This document shows positions 62,730 to 64,000 of a stretch of DNA of 64,000 bases, piece by piece (position 1 is the first letter of the stretch; each line of letters begins with the position of its first letter). Location: the NCBI RefSeq assembly GCF_013170825.1, contig NZ_CP033365.1:2554001-2618000 (forward strand), given 5' to 3'. Made by a program: the position numbers and the translations under genes. The notes under the pieces are model-generated. The model saw only the letters and a list, made by a program, of their open reading frames with translations. It was not told the DNA's origin and made no database searches. Source of the DNA: Mesorhizobium sp. NZP2298 (GTDB lineage: Bacteria > Pseudomonadota > Alphaproteobacteria > Rhizobiales > Rhizobiaceae).

Positions 62730-63686
62730 TCAGCGCTTGCCGAGTTTCGACAGTTCGATAACCGAGGCGGCGGTGTCCTTGGTGACGAAGCCGGGGCCTG
62801 TCGGATAGTCGGCGATCGGCATGATCTTGTACTTCTTCCAGAGGTCGAACATCGCCACCGGGATGTAGCCCATGGCATATTGCTGGGCGTCGATGCCCCA
62901 TTCCATCTTGCCGGCGACAACGGCCTGCAGGATGGTGGGGGAAAGGTCGAACGTGCCGGTCTTCACCTTGCCCGCCAGGCCCAGTTCATCAAGTGCTGCC
63001 AGCGTCGGTTCGGCACCGCTGGCGCCGACGGCGAGGATGAACTGTGTGTCGGCATGAGCGGTCATGTAGGCGATCACGCGGTTCTTCATTTCGGTCGGGT
63101 CGATGACGCCGTTCATCACCGGAACGTCGACGCCCAGACCCTTGGCAAAGCCGGCGCAGCGGTCGTCGAGGCTCGAATTGCCGACCTCATGGTTGGCGCA
63201 GACCGCCTTTGTGAGGCCGAGCGCCTTGATGCGCTCGCCGGCCATGACGCCCGCCTGGAATTCATCCTGCCCCATGAACAGCAGGCCGCCAAGATCATGG
63301 GTCAGCTTCGAGCCGCCGGAATCGATGACGATCACCGGGATGCCGGCGGCGACCGCGTTCTTGACCGGTGTCGAAAGGGCGGCCGCGTCGGGGATCGAGA
63401 CAACCATGCCGTCGGGCTTGGAGGCCGTGATGGCGTCGATCATCTGCCCCATCTTGGCCATGTCGAAGGTTTCGGGGGCCAGATACTCGGCCTTGACACC
63501 GAGCGTCTTGGCGGCGTCGTCCATGCCGTTCTTGACCACCGACCAGTAGGGGTCGCCGCTCTGGCCGTGGGTGACGAACACCACCCGCGTCTCGTCGGCG
63601 GCCGCAAGTGTCGTGGCCGCCGCCATCATCGTGAAGCCGGCCAGCAGGCCGAGCGCAGGCTTTATTAATTTCGCAAGCGAAAACAT
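62730..63686 (-). CDS. Periplasmic sugar-binding protein (CUT2)
   Basis: AGGAGG lies 5 bases upstream of the ATG at 63686; 318 residues. A signal peptide (KLIKPALGLLAGFTMMAAATTLAAADE, cleavage about residue 30) precedes a periplasmic-binding-protein type I fold: TRVVFVTHGQSGDPYWSVVKNGMDDAAKTLGVKAEYLAPETFDMAKMGQMIDAI. PDGMVVSIPDAAALSTPVKNAVAAGIPVIVIDSGG and a late KMEWGIDAQQYAMGYIPVAM follow. It is the ligand receptor of the CUT2 importer; inositol or a related sugar is suggested by the iolE gene before it. Confidence 0.93.
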   Translation of the reverse strand: MFSLAKLIKPALGLLAGFTMMAAATTLAAADETRVVFVTHGQSGDPYWSVVKNGMDDAAKTLGVKAEYLAPETFDMAKMGQMIDAITASKPDGMVVSIPDAAALSTPVKNAVAAGIPVIVIDSGGSKLTHDLGGLLFMGQDEFQAGVMAGERIKALGLTKAVCANHEVGNSSLDDRCAGFAKGLGVDVPVMNGVIDPTEMKNRVIAYMTAHADTQFILAVGASGAEPTLAALDELGLAGKVKTGTFDLSPTILQAVVAGKMEWGIDAQQYAMGYIPVAMFDLWKKYKIMPIADYPTGPGFVTKDTAASVIELSKLGKR

Positions 63687-63776
63687 AGAACCTCCTGTTT
63701 GTTTTCCGCCGCCGCAATTACGGTCGGCGGTTCCAGTTGCCCCTTTATTCCAGTTCCATTCCTCAGCACTGGTTCC

Positions 63777-63800
63777 TTGGGGGCCGCACGCGGCCCCAAT
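63777..63800. other. Stem-loop between iolE and the binding-protein gene
   Basis: GGGGCCG-CACG-CGGCCCC within 63777-63800, with flanking TTG/CAA pairing, lies directly after the iolE stop. No T-run follows leftward. It may protect the upstream message or modulate read-through into the transporter genes. Confidence 0.65.
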
Positions 63801-64000
63801 CATTCGATGACGGTAAATCCGGCTCCCTTCGCCATGCGCGACAGGTTCCGGAAGCCCATTGTCGCATAAGTCAGCGGGTTGGCCTTGCTGGGATCCTGTT
63901 CGGCCTCGACGACCAGCCAGCCGCTGTAATCATTGTCGGCCAGCACGCGCAAAATGGCGGGATAGTCGATGGAGCCGTCGCCGGGAACGGTGAAGATCCC
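63800..64000 (-). CDS. iolE: Inosose dehydratase, 3' part (C-terminal 66 residues)
   Basis: The leftward frame enters from the window's right edge and ends at the stop at 63800-63802. The visible C-terminus ([20 protein letters not shown], then [39 protein letters not shown]) is that of IolE/xylose-isomerase-like TIM-barrel enzymes. The segment [13 protein letters not shown] is characteristic. IolE converts scyllo-inosose to a diketo-inositol in myo-inositol catabolism. The gene lies upstream of the sugar importer on the same strand, linking that importer to inositol. Only a partial gene is seen. Confidence 0.9.
   Translation of the reverse strand, partial: GIFTVPGDGSIDYPAILRVLADNDYSGWLVVEAEQDPSKANPLTYATMGFRNLSRMAKGAGFTVIE

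Overview
The window is a high-GC alphaproteobacterial chromosome segment. Its content (alphaproteobacterial-type CarB, the carA, yqeY, dnaG and rpoD backbone genes, mntH/mntR, an FNR-controlled cyd cluster and an inositol/CUT2 sugar cluster) points to Rhizobiales, most likely Mesorhizobium or a close relative. The compound palindromic repeat at 11668-11784 also looks like the intergenic repeats I associate with that genus. This assignment is from memory of the families; no search was run.

Layout. (1) 1-19.5 kb: carB (5' part only, leftward) and carA/yqeY enclose a block of regulator-plus-transporter or regulator-plus-enzyme pairs: ArsR/MFS, MarR/SDR, LysR/LysE, mntR/mntH. It also holds a PCMT-like methyltransferase, a secreted haem-motif protein, a neutral zinc metallopeptidase, and an MFS/aldo-keto reductase operon. 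(2) 19.7-36.7 kb: an accessory stretch separates yqeY from dnaG. It has two paralogous AraC regulators each next to an SDR, a truncated and frameshifted pcaD remnant, a YkuD_2-type L,D-transpeptidase, a miniature DnaB-like ATPase, a MerR/P-type metal ATPase pair, a LysR/SDR pair, an Na/Pi-type transporter and an RcnB-like secreted protein. (3) 36.8-41.3 kb: dnaG and rpoD, with the rpoD terminator lying inside the tail of a convergent TauD-family gene. (4) 42.6-48 kb: small proteins, a His-tailed DMT transporter with a DCC-family protein, a PadR regulator with a repeated upstream motif, and a TetR-controlled pspA-yiaA pair with three operator copies. (5) 48-55.4 kb: the microaerobic module cydDC / cydABX, a hemerythrin and an FNR-type regulator, with a perfect FNR/FixK box in the cydD-cydA divergent promoter. 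(6) 55.6-64 kb: an FAD demethylase/GcvT protein with an enolase-superfamily enzyme that resembles hydroxyproline-betaine epimerase, a TetR-linked membrane protein, and an ABC sugar transporter next to the 3' end of iolE.

The main theme is local regulation. At least eight divergent or adjacent regulator-target pairs carry palindromes in the expected promoter position (ArsR, MarR, LysR, MerR, PadR, two TetR, FNR), and the two AraC paralogues share a candidate recognition motif. I found no CRISPR array, tRNA, rRNA, insertion sequence or prophage. No clearly novel multi-gene system is evident. The most unusual items are the triple-operator TetR-PspA switch, the mini-DnaB ATPase, the secreted haem-motif protein, the cloverleaf-like repeat and the decaying pcaD remnant.
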